Position numbers and translations under genes: made by a program. Positions 40,667-49,687 of a stretch of DNA of 64,000 bases are shown piece by piece (the first letter of the stretch is position 1; each line of letters starts with the position of its first letter). This DNA is from Sediminicola arcticus (GTDB taxonomy: Bacteria; Bacteroidota; Bacteroidia; Flavobacteriales; Flavobacteriaceae), in the NCBI RefSeq assembly GCF_040566695.1, contig NZ_JBEXAE010000008.1:42352-106351 (forward strand), written 5' to 3'. The notes beneath the pieces were generated by a model. It did no database searches. It was not told the origin of the DNA and saw only the letters and a list, made by a program, of their open reading frames with translations.

Positions 40667-42553
40667 ATGGCTACAGGTAAGATTAATGTGTCCGTTGAAA
40701 ACATATTTCCGTTGATTAAGAAATTCTTATACAGCGATCATGAAATATTTTTACGGGAATTGGTGTCTAATGCGACAGATGCAACTTTAAAGTTAAAGCA
40801 CCTGACTACTATTGGAGAAACAACCGTGGAATACGGTAACCCAATGATTGAGATCAAAATTGATAAGGAAGGTAAAAAAATCCATATCACAGATCAAGGA
40901 TTGGGAATGACAGAGGAGGAAGTTCAAAAATACATCAATGAAGTTGCGTTTTCAGGTGCAGAAGAGTTTTTGGATAAGTATAAAGACTCTGCAAAGGATT
41001 CTGGAATTATAGGTCATTTTGGTCTAGGTTTTTACTCCGCCTTTATGGTGGCAGAAAAAGTGGAGATCATCACCAAGAGTTATAAAGATGAGCCAGCGGC
41101 CCATTGGACCTGTGATGGCTCTCCTAACTTTATCATGGAACCAAGTGATAAAACAGATCGTGGAACTGAGATTATCCTTCATATTGCTGAAGACTCTACA
41201 GAATTCTTGGAAAAAAATAGGATATCTGAGCTATTGGGCAAATACAATAAGTTTATGCCCGTTCCAATTAAATTTGGAACAAGAACAGAAACTCTTCCTA
41301 AACCAGAAGGCGCCAAAAAAGAAGACAAAGCGCCTACCATAGAGGTAGACAATATCATTAACAATCCAAATCCGGCTTGGACTAAAATGCCTGCCGATTT
41401 AAAGGAGGAAGATTACAAAGGATTTTATAGGGAACTCTATCCTATGCAGTTTGAAGAGCCCCTTTTCCATATTCATTTGAATGTAGACTATCCCTTTAAC
41501 CTTACAGGTATTCTCTACTTCCCTAAATTGAAAAACGATCTCAATGTTCAAAAAGATCGTATTCAATTATATCAAAATCAGGTGTTTGTTACGGATAATG
41601 TTGAAGGTATTGTACCTGAATTCCTCACCATGCTTAGAGGAGTGATCGATTCTCCGGACATTCCATTAAATGTTTCCCGTTCCTATTTACAGGCAGATGG
41701 TGCTGTCAAAAAAATAGCTTCTTACATCACTAGAAAAGTAGCAGATAAGCTTAGCTCTTTGTTCAAAAACAATAGAGAAGATTTTGAAGCCAAATGGAAC
41801 GATATTAAGATCGTGATAGAATACGGTATGCTTTCCGAGGATAAATTCTTTGAAAAAGCAGATAAGTTTGCACTCTACCCAACAGTAGATGGTAATTTCT
41901 ATACTTTCGAAGAACTACAAAAAAAAATAAAGGATAACCATACTGATAAGGACGACAAATTAGTAATCCTTTACGCATCCAACAAAGAGGCTCAACACAG
42001 TTATATAGAAACAGCCAAGGCCAGAGGTTTTGAAGTTTTGCTGTTAGATTCACCTATTGTGCCTCACTTGATTCAAAAATTGGAGACTTCTAAAGAAAAC
42101 ATATCTTTTGCAAGAGTAGATGCCGATCATTTGGACAACCTAATTAAAAAGGAGGATACCCAAATTTCTAAATTATCCGAAGAGGAAAAAGAGCAATTAA
42201 AGACTGTATTAGATGAGGTTATCCAAAATAAAAGTTATACCGTTCAATTAGAAGCTATGGATAGCGATGCGGTCCCTTTCATCATTACAGAACCTGAGTT
42301 TTTAAGGAGGATGAAAGAAATGCAGCAGACTGGTGGTGGCGGAATGTTCGGCATGGGCAACATGCCAGAAATGTACAATCTGATCGTAAACACCAATTCT
42401 GATCTTGTAAATGAGATTCTAAATACCAAAACGGCTAAAAAGAAGGAGCGATTAATCAATCAATCCCTAGATTTAGCGAGGTTATCCAAAGGACTACTCA
42501 AAGGTGAAGAATTAACAAACTTCATTAAGAGGAGCTACGAGATCATTAAGTAA
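40667..42553 (+). CDS. htpG: Molecular chaperone HtpG (Hsp90)
   Basis: This 628-residue Hsp90 has all domains: an N-terminal GHKL ATPase (Leu-Val-Ser-Asn-Ala-Thr-Asp-Ala, Asp-Gln-Gly-Leu-Gly-Met-Thr, Gly-His-Phe-Gly-Leu-Gly-Phe-Tyr-Ser), a middle domain with Val-Ser-Arg-Ser-Tyr-Leu-Gln and a C-terminal dimerisation domain. A Gly-rich stretch (Gly-Gly-Gly-Gly-Met-Phe-Gly-Met-Gly) occurs near residue 560. It folds client proteins in the cytoplasm under stress. It is monocistronic, with a terminator just downstream. Confidence 0.96.
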   Translation: MATGKINVSVENIFPLIKKFLYSDHEIFLRELVSNATDATLKLKHLTTIGETTVEYGNPMIEIKIDKEGKKIHITDQGLGMTEEEVQKYINEVAFSGAEEFLDKYKDSAKDSGIIGHFGLGFYSAFMVAEKVEIITKSYKDEPAAHWTCDGSPNFIMEPSDKTDRGTEIILHIAEDSTEFLEKNRISELLGKYNKFMPVPIKFGTRTETLPKPEGAKKEDKAPTIEVDNIINNPNPAWTKMPADLKEEDYKGFYRELYPMQFEEPLFHIHLNVDYPFNLTGILYFPKLKNDLNVQKDRIQLYQNQVFVTDNVEGIVPEFLTMLRGVIDSPDIPLNVSRSYLQADGAVKKIASYITRKVADKLSSLFKNNREDFEAKWNDIKIVIEYGMLSEDKFFEKADKFALYPTVDGNFYTFEELQKKIKDNHTDKDDKLVILYASNKEAQHSYIETAKARGFEVLLLDSPIVPHLIQKLETSKENISFARVDADHLDNLIKKEDTQISKLSEEEKEQLKTVLDEVIQNKSYTVQLEAMDSDAVPFIITEPEFLRRMKEMQQTGGGGMFGMGNMPEMYNLIVNTNSDLVNEILNTKTAKKKERLINQSLDLARLSKGLLKGEELTNFIKRSYEIIK

Positions 42554-42573
42554 TAAGAGTATTAATCTTTAGG

Positions 42574-42612
42574 AAAAAAGGGACTGCTTTGAAAAGTAGT
42601 CCCTTTTTTATT
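42574..42612 (+). terminator. Terminator after htpG
   Basis: AAAAAAGGGACT pairs with AGTCCCTTTTTT around a short loop, 20 bases past the htpG stop, ending in a T-tract. Confidence 0.8.
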
Positions 42613-42626
42613 ATTATATTCATGCC

Positions 42627-42986
42627 ATGATTTATCCATGGCATCTATATGTAATGTCCGTAATGTATTTTTTTGCGGGCATTATGCATTTTGTAAAACC
42701 AAAGGCATATTTAAGAATAATGCCGCGATATCTCCCACAACACAAATTACTAGTGTTCTTGAGTGGACTGGTGGAAATTGCACTTGCAATAGGACTTTGT
42801 TTTGAAGAAACAAAAGACCTCTCTATCTTAGGTATTATAGCAATGCTTGCTGTATTCTTACTAGTACATTTCTACATGCTTACAGGTAAAAAGGCAGCTG
42901 CGGGCATACCTGTATGGGTCCTAGTATTTCGTATCCCATTGCAATTTGTGCTGATGTTTTGGGCTTTATGGTATTTACAGTTTTAA
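42627..42986 (+). CDS. DoxX-like small membrane protein
   Basis: This 119-residue protein has four hydrophobic segments. The pattern Tyr-Phe-Phe-Ala-Gly-Ile-Met-His-Phe near the N-terminus and Gly-Leu-Val-Glu-Ile-Ala-Leu-Ala-Ile-Gly in segment 2 match the DoxX/MauE-like superfamily. The role is unknown. It starts 15 bases after the htpG terminator and may have its own promoter or depend on leak-through; the MOSC gene follows 76 bases later. Confidence 0.72.
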   Translation: MIYPWHLYVMSVMYFFAGIMHFVKPKAYLRIMPRYLPQHKLLVFLSGLVEIALAIGLCFEETKDLSILGIIAMLAVFLLVHFYMLTGKKAAAGIPVWVLVFRIPLQFVLMFWALWYLQF

Positions 42987-43062
42987 TATCTTTAGGGTGA
43001 TTAAAAAAATCAGCAATGCCTAAATTTTCCTACCTAGTAATACGGATCATAATAGTTTTTTA

Positions 43063-43695
43063 ATGAAAGTAATAGCAACCAATATCAGTAAGGGCACCAC
43101 TATTAATTGGCACGGGAAGGAAGAAAAAACAGGCATCTTCAAAACGCCTACCACAGCACCTATTTTTCTTAGCAAAACAGATGTTGAAAAGGATACTGTT
43201 GTGGATAGAAAGTACCATGGCGGATTGGATAAGGCCTGCTATCTTTTTTCTGCAGAGGAATACACATACTGGAAAGAATTGTATTCCAACCTTGATTGGG
43301 ATTGGGGTATGTTTGGTGAAAACCTAAGCATAGAAGGATTGGATGAAGCCCAAATACGAATTGGTGATATCTATAGGATTGGAAGTGCTTTGGTACAAAT
43401 ATCCCAACCTAGGGAACCTTGTTATAAACTAGGAGTACGATTTCAGACCCAGAATATTCTAAAACAGTTTATTGACAGATCTTATCCTGGCACTTATGTG
43501 CGAATTTTAGAGGAAGGTTTAGTTTCGCAAGGGGATAGCATGATTTTGGAAGAACAATCTGAAAATAGTCTTACAGTCCAACAATTTTACATCCTTTTGT
43601 TCGCCAAGACAAAATCTAAGGAACTATTACATCTTGCTATGAAAAATAAGGCTTTGCCCCTTAAAAAAAGAGAAAGTTTAGAAAAGTACTTATAA
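43063..43695 (+). CDS. MOSC domain protein (YiiM-like)
   Basis: This 210-residue protein has a MOSC domain, with Asp-Arg-Lys-Tyr-His-Gly-Gly-Leu-Asp-Lys-Ala, Phe-Gly-Glu-Asn-Leu and Ile-Ser-Gln-Pro-Arg-Glu-Pro-Cys-Tyr-Lys. The single cysteine (about residue 126) is the predicted molybdenum-cofactor ligand. A C-terminal three-helix extension (about 165-210) follows, as in YiiM. Such proteins reduce N-hydroxylated compounds. No partner flavoprotein is adjacent. Confidence 0.87.
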   Translation: MKVIATNISKGTTINWHGKEEKTGIFKTPTTAPIFLSKTDVEKDTVVDRKYHGGLDKACYLFSAEEYTYWKELYSNLDWDWGMFGENLSIEGLDEAQIRIGDIYRIGSALVQISQPREPCYKLGVRFQTQNILKQFIDRSYPGTYVRILEEGLVSQGDSMILEEQSENSLTVQQFYILLFAKTKSKELLHLAMKNKALPLKKRESLEKYL

Positions 43696-44212
43696 TGATG
43701 CCCAATCTTTGAGACCACTACCTTTAACAAAAATCAATTTTATGTAGGGTACAACGCTCCATGTAATTCTATAAAAGAATTAAAAAGTAAGTAAATAGCA
43801 AAAAAATCATCGCATTATCTCCATGGTCTTTGCTTAAACGGTTTGTTAAAACAAACTATAAGCGTGGTAAGACGATGCTGTGGCTTAAAATGATACGCGC
43901 TAAAAGTTACTTAAGAAAGTAACGGTAGGTACATTATATTTTCCTTAACTAGCTATTAGAGGATTCCATGTCAAGGGACGGACAAAGCAACAGACCATAT
44001 AATAATTAGTAGAAATCGGGTGTTTTATGGCAAATACAGGCCACAAACTTTCTTATGAAATTAGGCACTTAAAATAGTTAAACTACGAGCCATGGGAGAA
44101 AAGGAAGTGTAAAAAGGCTTCAACTGAATAATTCAATAACCAAGTCATAGAAACAGGATACGTTCCTTTGGAACTATTACCAGTCAAAATTAAGGGTTAG
44201 ATCTCATCCAAT
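43696..44212. other. 517-base stretch without a recognised gene
   Basis: No start-to-stop coding frame is convincing. A hairpin is possible at 43836-43866 (GCTTA and GTTTGTT paired with AACAAAC and TAAGC). A basic 43-codon frame (about 43792-43920) has no usable start codon. Short open patches near 43960-44180 in different frames suggest a decayed gene, but none could be identified. Confidence 0.45.
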
Positions 44213-44241
44213 AAAAAAAGGGGCGAGCTAGCCCCTATTTT
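44213..44241 (-). terminator. Terminator of the secreted-protein gene
   Basis: AGGGGC and GCCCCT form a stem around GAGCTA. On the minus strand the stem is followed by CTTTTTTT, 31 bases past the stop of the gene at 44272. Confidence 0.75.
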
Positions 44242-44271
44242 TCCGAATAAAATTAACTAAACTAAACTAAA

Positions 44272-44652
44272 CTATTTTATTAGGATATTTTCAAAATACG
44301 TCTTATTTCCTTCTTTAAGAATAACTCTGTAACGACCTTCATCGGCCTTTTCAAAATTGAATGCTTTTTCTACAATTATAGTCTGGTTAAACGTAGTTTC
44401 ATAGATTACATTCCCAGAAGCATCTTGAACCATTACCTCTACTTTTTTACCATCTAGGTTCAAGTGGTTCATGTAAACCATTTTTCCTTTTGTACGGAAT
44501 GTTGGTTTAATGATTTCATTAGATGTCAAATTAAGTACTAAAGGTTTAACCTCGTTCACTTGAGTTGAATCAAATTTAACTTCTTTGGCCGAAACAACTA
44601 CTGAAGTTATCATTAAGGTCAATACTGCTGTGATTTTTAATGCTTTTTTCAT
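44272..44652 (-). CDS. Small secreted protein, unknown
   Basis: This 126-residue protein has a clean signal peptide (cut after Val-Val-Ser-Ala near residue 22) and a beta-rich remainder (Lys-Val-Glu-Val-Met-Val-Gln-Asp-Ala-Ser-Gly-Asn, Glu-Gly-Arg-Tyr-Arg-Val-Ile-Leu-Lys-Glu-Gly). The second half resembles the small immunoglobulin-like domain of DUF3244 and of type IX sorting domains. It is too short to be sure. It is monocistronic and transcribed away from araC. Confidence 0.65.
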   Translation of the reverse strand: MKKALKITAVLTLMITSVVVSAKEVKFDSTQVNEVKPLVLNLTSNEIIKPTFRTKGKMVYMNHLNLDGKKVEVMVQDASGNVIYETTFNQTIIVEKAFNFEKADEGRYRVILKEGNKTYFENILIK

Positions 44653-44816
44653 AATTTTTTAGATTTAAGATTACTAAATCATTTACACTGCAAACTTACA
44701 GCGATACACCTCCCCCCACTACACCTCATTTTTCCTATTTATGTGCTATTTTACCAGCTTAACACATCAATAACATAGGTAGTGTTAATACAGAACATAT
44801 TTTAGGTAATTTTGTC

Positions 44817-44824
44817 GATAATTG
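44817..44824 (+). promoter_or_regulatory. -7 promoter box of the araC-alkB pair
   Basis: TAATTTTG matches TAnnTTTG and lies 45 bases before the AraC-type gene. The -33 element is not a clear TTG. Confidence 0.45.
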
Positions 44825-44869
44825 AAATTGAGACCTTGTCTAAATTTACAATGAAAGTAAATTAGTCCT

Positions 44870-45739
44870 ATGAAACAGAAACCTGCATTCGAATCTATTG
44901 AACCGGATTTTGGACATTCGTTTACCTATCAAAAATTTGATGCTAATCGTTCCAACAAAAACCATATATGGCACTATCACCCAGAAATAGAATTGGTTTA
45001 TGTAAATGGGGGTAGCGGAAAACGCCAAATAGGAAGTCATGTATCTTATTATACCAATGGAGACCTTATATTAATTGGCTCCAATCTTCCACACTGCGGT
45101 TTTACGGATAAACTAACAGGAAATACCAGTGAAACAGTAGTTCAAATGAAAATTGATTTTTTAGGAACCGATTTTTTTGGAATTCCTGAGATGAAAAAAA
45201 TTCAAAAACTTTTTGAAATTGCTAAAGGAGGGGTTGCCTTCAACGGGAATACCAAACGGAAGATTGGGGAAAAGATGGAAATTTTAGAATATCAGTCTGA
45301 TTTTCAGCGGTTGCTTTCCATTTTAAACATATTGAACGAATTGGGAAATTCCCAAGAATTTAAAGTTTTGAATGCGGCAGGCTTTTCCATGGAAACCGAA
45401 GTAAAAGACAATGACAGAATCAATATTATCTTTAATCATGTGAAAATAAATTTTAAAGAGGAGATTACCTTGGAAGAAGTAGCAGATTTGGCAAGTATGA
45501 CAGTACCGTCTTTTTGTAGGTATTTTAAAAAGGTTACTAACAAAACCTTCACCCAATTTGTAAACGAGTATCGCTTAGTGCATGCCTCTAAATTATTGGC
45601 AGAGCAACCCATAAGTATCACCGAAGTCTGTTTTGAGAGTGGCTTCAATAATTTTTCCCATTTTAACAAACTATTTAAAGCCTTCACAGGTCAAAATCCT
45701 TCTGAATATCGTAACCAATTAAAAGCTGTATTGCAATAA
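44870..45739 (+). CDS. AraC-family transcriptional regulator
   Basis: This 289-residue protein has an N-terminal cupin-like sensing domain (Trp-His-Tyr-His-Pro-Glu-Ile-Glu near residues 35-42) and a C-terminal pair of helix-turn-helix motifs (about 185-285). The C-terminal part has Ile-Thr-Glu-Val-Cys-Phe-Glu-Ser-Gly-Phe-Asn-Asn-Phe-Ser-His-Phe, the classic AraC signature. The ligand is unknown. Its TAA overlaps the ATG of the alkB-like gene by one base, so the two are translationally coupled. It lacks the Ada-type methyltransferase or zinc region. Confidence 0.88.
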   Translation: MKQKPAFESIEPDFGHSFTYQKFDANRSNKNHIWHYHPEIELVYVNGGSGKRQIGSHVSYYTNGDLILIGSNLPHCGFTDKLTGNTSETVVQMKIDFLGTDFFGIPEMKKIQKLFEIAKGGVAFNGNTKRKIGEKMEILEYQSDFQRLLSILNILNELGNSQEFKVLNAAGFSMETEVKDNDRINIIFNHVKINFKEEITLEEVADLASMTVPSFCRYFKKVTNKTFTQFVNEYRLVHASKLLAEQPISITEVCFESGFNNFSHFNKLFKAFTGQNPSEYRNQLKAVLQ

Positions 45740-46338
45740 TGCACAATTTATTTTCAGATTTCCATCAATTAGTGCTTCCTGATGCGGATGTCACCTATTA
45801 CCCCAACTTTTTAGATCTTATAAAGGCGGATTCCTATTTTGAAGAATTTAAGAACACCATTCCATGGCAACAAGACGATATAAAGGTATTTGGTAAAATT
45901 TATGCTCAACCTAGACTTACTGCCCTCTATAGCACTAATGGAAAGCCATACTCCTATTCCAACATTACCATGCAACCCCATAATTTCACGAAAGAATTAT
46001 TAGATATTAAGGAAAAGATAGAAGTAGTTTCAAAAAACAGTTTCACTACCTGTCTTTTGAATCTATATAGGGATGGTAAGGATAGTAACGGCTGGCATGC
46101 CGATAATGAAAAGGAATTAGGTGAAAATCCGGTAATAGCCTCCATAACTCTTGGACAGGAACGGTATTTCCATTTAAAACATAGAACTCAGAAAGAATTA
46201 AAATACAAGTTGTTATTGGAGCATGGCAGTCTCCTATTGATGAAAGGAACCACACAGCATCATTGGTTGCATCAAATCCCTAAAACGGCCAAACCTATAT
46301 CCGAACGCATTAATCTGACGTATAGAGTACTAACCTAA
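45739..46338 (+). CDS. AlkB-like 2-oxoglutarate/Fe(II) dioxygenase
   Basis: This 199-residue protein has the AlkB core: Asn-Leu-Tyr-Arg-Asp-Gly, then the metal motif His120-x-Asp122 (Gly-Trp-His-Ala-Asp), Ser-Ile-Thr-Leu-Gly-x-x-Arg, His178 (Trp-Leu-His-Gln-Ile-Pro-Lys) and Arg-Ile-Asn-Leu-Thr-Tyr-Arg for 2-oxoglutarate. AlkB enzymes reverse alkylation damage on DNA or RNA by oxidative demethylation. It is directly coupled to an AraC regulator. This is unlike the Ada-AlkB operon, since Ada is absent. Confidence 0.87.
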   Translation: MHNLFSDFHQLVLPDADVTYYPNFLDLIKADSYFEEFKNTIPWQQDDIKVFGKIYAQPRLTALYSTNGKPYSYSNITMQPHNFTKELLDIKEKIEVVSKNSFTTCLLNLYRDGKDSNGWHADNEKELGENPVIASITLGQERYFHLKHRTQKELKYKLLLEHGSLLLMKGTTQHHWLHQIPKTAKPISERINLTYRVLT

Positions 46339-46404
46339 GGAACCTCTTTAGCGCCTTCTTTTGTTGGATTTGGCAGGTATCTTTAAACTAATAAAGAACA
46401 CATT

Positions 46405-47175
46405 TTAAAAGAGATCGTTCAACACTTTTGCTAAACGAAGTCCTCCCTTTTGTAATTGCTTACGAACGGTATTGGTGTATTTATAACTGTACTCATACCC
46501 TAACTTGTCCCCTACCTCAACAGAGCCATAAACTTCCTTAGCTAAATCTTGGGATTCTTCAACCCAATCGTAAACATCTCCCTCTTGGATAGCATTGCGT
46601 TCTTCTTTAGAAAGTGAAGGTAGGTTATCTGCAATTTCTGTGTAGCTCATGCCAAATTCATCAATTAAATTGCTATCCCATACCCTATGTAAATTAGTCC
46701 CTTTACCAAACCACTGTAGTTGTATATCGTTACCTCCTTTATCTTCTTCCCGTCCGGCATGTAAGGGCTGGTGTAGATCCCCAATAAAATGTACCAACAT
46801 TTTTAGGTAAAAGGCCCTATCTTCATCTGAGCTGTTCTCATCCTTTACTATGGTTATGCATATTTCAATGCCCTTGACCAAATCTCCATAGGTACTTGGA
46901 ACCACTTCAATATATTTTTTATCCATAGGATAATTTACATAATGCCATGGCCCATATTTAGAATAGCTTCGATCAGATTTAATATCATCCGCATAATTGG
47001 ATACTAATGCTAAACTTTCTCCTTTTAAGATCTCTTTGATGGCTCTTTTTGCCTTCCCTGTAAGGTGTTGTGAAGCAACTTCCCCCACTGTTCTATGACC
47101 TGTTTTTCCCCAAAAAATTTCATTGCCAAAAGAGAATTGAACTACCAAGAATACCAAAAAAATGATTTTTTTCAT
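46405..47175 (-). CDS. S1/P1-family nuclease
   Basis: This 256-residue secreted protein (signal about 17-20 residues) has the trinuclear-zinc S1/P1 pattern: Trp22-Gly-Lys-Thr-Gly-His27 at the mature N-terminus, Trp-His-Tyr-Val-Asn-Tyr-Pro and His-Phe-Ile-Gly-Asp-Leu-His-Gln-Pro-Leu-His. Later come Gly-Gly-Asn-Asp and Asn-Leu-His-Arg-Val-Trp-Asp. Such enzymes degrade single-stranded DNA and RNA and remove 3' phosphates. It is probably used to scavenge nucleic acid outside the cytoplasm. Confidence 0.88.
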   Translation of the reverse strand: MKKIIFLVFLVVQFSFGNEIFWGKTGHRTVGEVASQHLTGKAKRAIKEILKGESLALVSNYADDIKSDRSYSKYGPWHYVNYPMDKKYIEVVPSTYGDLVKGIEICITIVKDENSSDEDRAFYLKMLVHFIGDLHQPLHAGREEDKGGNDIQLQWFGKGTNLHRVWDSNLIDEFGMSYTEIADNLPSLSKEERNAIQEGDVYDWVEESQDLAKEVYGSVEVGDKLGYEYSYKYTNTVRKQLQKGGLRLAKVLNDLF

Positions 47176-47239
47176 GCTTTGTATTGCTATAGAATTAAGA
47201 ATATATGTGTTAGTAGCACACTTGAGTTGGGCGACGCTA

Positions 47240-47247
47240 TACCTTTG
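47240..47247 (+). promoter_or_regulatory. -7 promoter box of the PBP1A gene
   Basis: TACCTTTG matches TAnnTTTG and lies 70 bases before the TTG start. The spacing to an upstream TTG is not ideal. Confidence 0.4.
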
Positions 47248-47316
47248 TGCAAAAATAGAGAATCATACATTAAGGTATTGTTAATAGTCTAAGGATTTTG
47301 CGTTTTTTGCGCCATC

Positions 47317-49599
47317 TTGCAATATCAAATATTTAAAATATTGATTTCCAATCATATAAAAAATAAGGTACTTAAAAATACGATTCGAATTACGTTGGGA
47401 CTGGCCACGGTTTTTGTGTTATTCTATTTATCTATCTATTCAGGCGTGTGGGGAAAAGTTCCCTCAAAAAAAGACCTTTCTGAATTTAATTACCAAAGAG
47501 CTTCGGAGGTGTATTCTGCCGACAGTATTCTAATAGGAAAATACTATTTATTTGATCGGCAACCTATTATTTACGATGCCCTGCCCCAACATCTAATAGA
47601 TGCTTTGGTGGCTATTGAAGACGAACGCTTCTACGGGCATCACGGTATTGACTATCCCAGTTTGTTTAGGGTTGTCTTCAAGACTATTTTACTACAAGAC
47701 CAATCGGCCGGAGGAGGAAGTACCCTGACCCAACAACTGGCTAAAAATCTGTATCCGCGGATACCTAACGGCAAAGTACGTTTGGCTATTGATAAAGTAA
47801 AGGAAATGATGGTTGCCTCCAGATTGGAAGATCTATACACTAAGGAGGAATTAATCACCCTTTATCTAAATACTGTTTCTTTTGGAGACAATACCTTTGG
47901 AATTGAAAGTGCCTCTCTGAAATTTTTCAACAAAAAAACAAAAGAATTGAAGGTGGAAGAAGCTGCCACCCTTGTGGGTATGCTCAAAGCTACTTATGGC
48001 TACAATCCGAGGGTATTCCCTGAGAATAGCCTAAACAGACGTAACCTTGTTTTACAGGCCATGGCCAACAACTCCTATCTCAGCTCTAAACAAAAAGATT
48101 CCCTTACCCAACTTCCCGCCCAATTGAATTATAGGGAATTTGACTATAATGATGGTATAGCACCCTATTTTAGAGAGGAAGTCAGGAAACAGCTATTGCA
48201 ATGGGTAAAAGAACAAAACGCCAATGACAAAGAGTACAATATCTATACCTCTGGACTTAAAATTTACACCACTTTGGATTATAGAATGCAAGTCTTGGCA
48301 GAAGAGGCCATGACCGAACATATGAGAGCTTTGCAACAAAGTTTTGAAAAGAGTTATGGTTCCAATGCTCCATGGCTAAAAGACACTGAACTAATCCAGA
48401 AAAAAATTCAAAATTCATTGGCTTATAAAAAGTTAGAAGGTAATGGCCTCAGTAAAGATCAAATTTTGGATAGTCTACAAAAAAAACACCCTATGACGTT
48501 GATGGACTGGGCAGGAGAGAAAAACGTTCAGGCCAGTAGTATGGATAGTATACAACATTATATGAAATTCCTTAATACTGGATCCTTATCTATAGATCCT
48601 ACTACAGGAGCGGTTAAGACATGGATTGGCGGGGTTAATTTCAAATATTTTAAGTACGACCATATTTCCCAAAGCAAAAGACAAGTAGGCTCTACTTTTA
48701 AACCTATCGTCTATACCGCCGCCATAGAAAAAGGTATTGACCCTTGTACGTATTTTTCTGCCCAGGAAGTATCCTATGATAACCTGGAAGGCTGGTCTCC
48801 CAGTAATTCAGGAAAGACAGATGAGACCTATCTCAACTATTCTATGGAACAAGCGCTGAGCAATTCTATAAATACGGTAGCCGTTAAGGTATTGGAAGAA
48901 ACGGGCATCCCCAATGTAATAGCACAAGCTAAGAAAATGGGAATAACGAGTACTTTGCCCAACCTTCCTTCCCTTGCATTGGGTACAGCAGAAATAAAAA
49001 TAAATGAACTCATTGGAGCCTATGCCAGTTATGTAAATAAAGGAAAGGCGGTAAAACCATTTACCATTACCCGTATTGTCAATGCTAAAGACTCTATTCT
49101 AGTAAACTTTCAGCCTGAGATCACAAAGGAACCTGCCTTCTCAAAAGAAACCGGCATGCTGCTATTGGAAATGATGAAAGCAACCGTTGATAAAGGAACT
49201 GCTTCCAGAATAAGAACAAAATACAACCTACCCAATGCCATTGCGGGTAAAACCGGTACAACCCAAAACAATAAAGATGCCTGGTTTGTTGGTATAACCC
49301 CTAAGCTTGTTAGTATAACCTGGGTAGGATTGGACACCTATGAAATAGGCTTTAAAAGCACCAGTTTAGGACAGGGAGCCAATGCGGCACTTCCGATTTT
49401 TGCTTTGTGGTTGCAAAAATTAAATAAAGAGAAAGAATTTAATTTCATCACCAAAGCCCGATTTGACAACCCTAGCAAAGCAGTATTGGATCAATTAGAT
49501 TGTGAACCTATAAAAAGAGATGGATTTTTTAAACGGTTGTTCAAAAACCCGAATAAAACAAAAACAAAAAAGTTTAAGAATAACAGCAATTCAAAATAA
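47317..49599 (+). CDS. Penicillin-binding protein 1A (bifunctional)
   Basis: This 760-residue class A PBP has one N-terminal membrane segment (about 27-45) and a GT51 transglycosylase with Glu-Asp-Glu-Arg-Phe-Tyr-Gly-His (about residue 100) and Gly-Gly-Ser-Thr-Leu-Thr-Gln-Gln. The transpeptidase domain has Ser-x-x-Lys near 459 (Gly-Ser-Thr-Phe-Lys-Pro), Ser-x-Asn (Ser-Asn-Ser-Ile-Asn) and Lys-Thr-Gly near 644. It polymerises and cross-links peptidoglycan in the periplasm. No ATG is available upstream; TTG 47317 or TTG 47341 must start it. A Lys-rich C-terminal tail ends the protein. Confidence 0.9.
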   Translation: MQYQIFKILISNHIKNKVLKNTIRITLGLATVFVLFYLSIYSGVWGKVPSKKDLSEFNYQRASEVYSADSILIGKYYLFDRQPIIYDALPQHLIDALVAIEDERFYGHHGIDYPSLFRVVFKTILLQDQSAGGGSTLTQQLAKNLYPRIPNGKVRLAIDKVKEMMVASRLEDLYTKEELITLYLNTVSFGDNTFGIESASLKFFNKKTKELKVEEAATLVGMLKATYGYNPRVFPENSLNRRNLVLQAMANNSYLSSKQKDSLTQLPAQLNYREFDYNDGIAPYFREEVRKQLLQWVKEQNANDKEYNIYTSGLKIYTTLDYRMQVLAEEAMTEHMRALQQSFEKSYGSNAPWLKDTELIQKKIQNSLAYKKLEGNGLSKDQILDSLQKKHPMTLMDWAGEKNVQASSMDSIQHYMKFLNTGSLSIDPTTGAVKTWIGGVNFKYFKYDHISQSKRQVGSTFKPIVYTAAIEKGIDPCTYFSAQEVSYDNLEGWSPSNSGKTDETYLNYSMEQALSNSINTVAVKVLEETGIPNVIAQAKKMGITSTLPNLPSLALGTAEIKINELIGAYASYVNKGKAVKPFTITRIVNAKDSILVNFQPEITKEPAFSKETGMLLLEMMKATVDKGTASRIRTKYNLPNAIAGKTGTTQNNKDAWFVGITPKLVSITWVGLDTYEIGFKSTSLGQGANAALPIFALWLQKLNKEKEFNFITKARFDNPSKAVLDQLDCEPIKRDGFFKRLFKNPNKTKTKKFKNNSNSK

Positions 49600-49644
49600 C
49601 ACACTGTTACACACTATTTTATTTCAATATAAATTTTTTTGTTA

Positions 49645-49673
49645 TATCTTTATGATATCATAATAATATCATT
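49645..49673 (+). promoter_or_regulatory. Promoter and possible ribbon-helix-helix operator of the SPFH operon
   Basis: A TATCTTTA -7-like box (49645-49652) is followed by the 10-base palindrome ATGATATCAT (49652-49661) and a second ATATCAT at 49666-49672, with the ATATCAT units 11 bases apart. The pairing suits a ribbon-helix-helix dimer pair. Confidence 0.4.
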
Positions 49674-49687
49674 TTAAATTTACTGGT

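Noticed and set aside
43792..43920. Basic 43-codon small protein
   Set aside because: The frame opens after a stop with no ATG, GTG or TTG start, and no family resemblance was seen.
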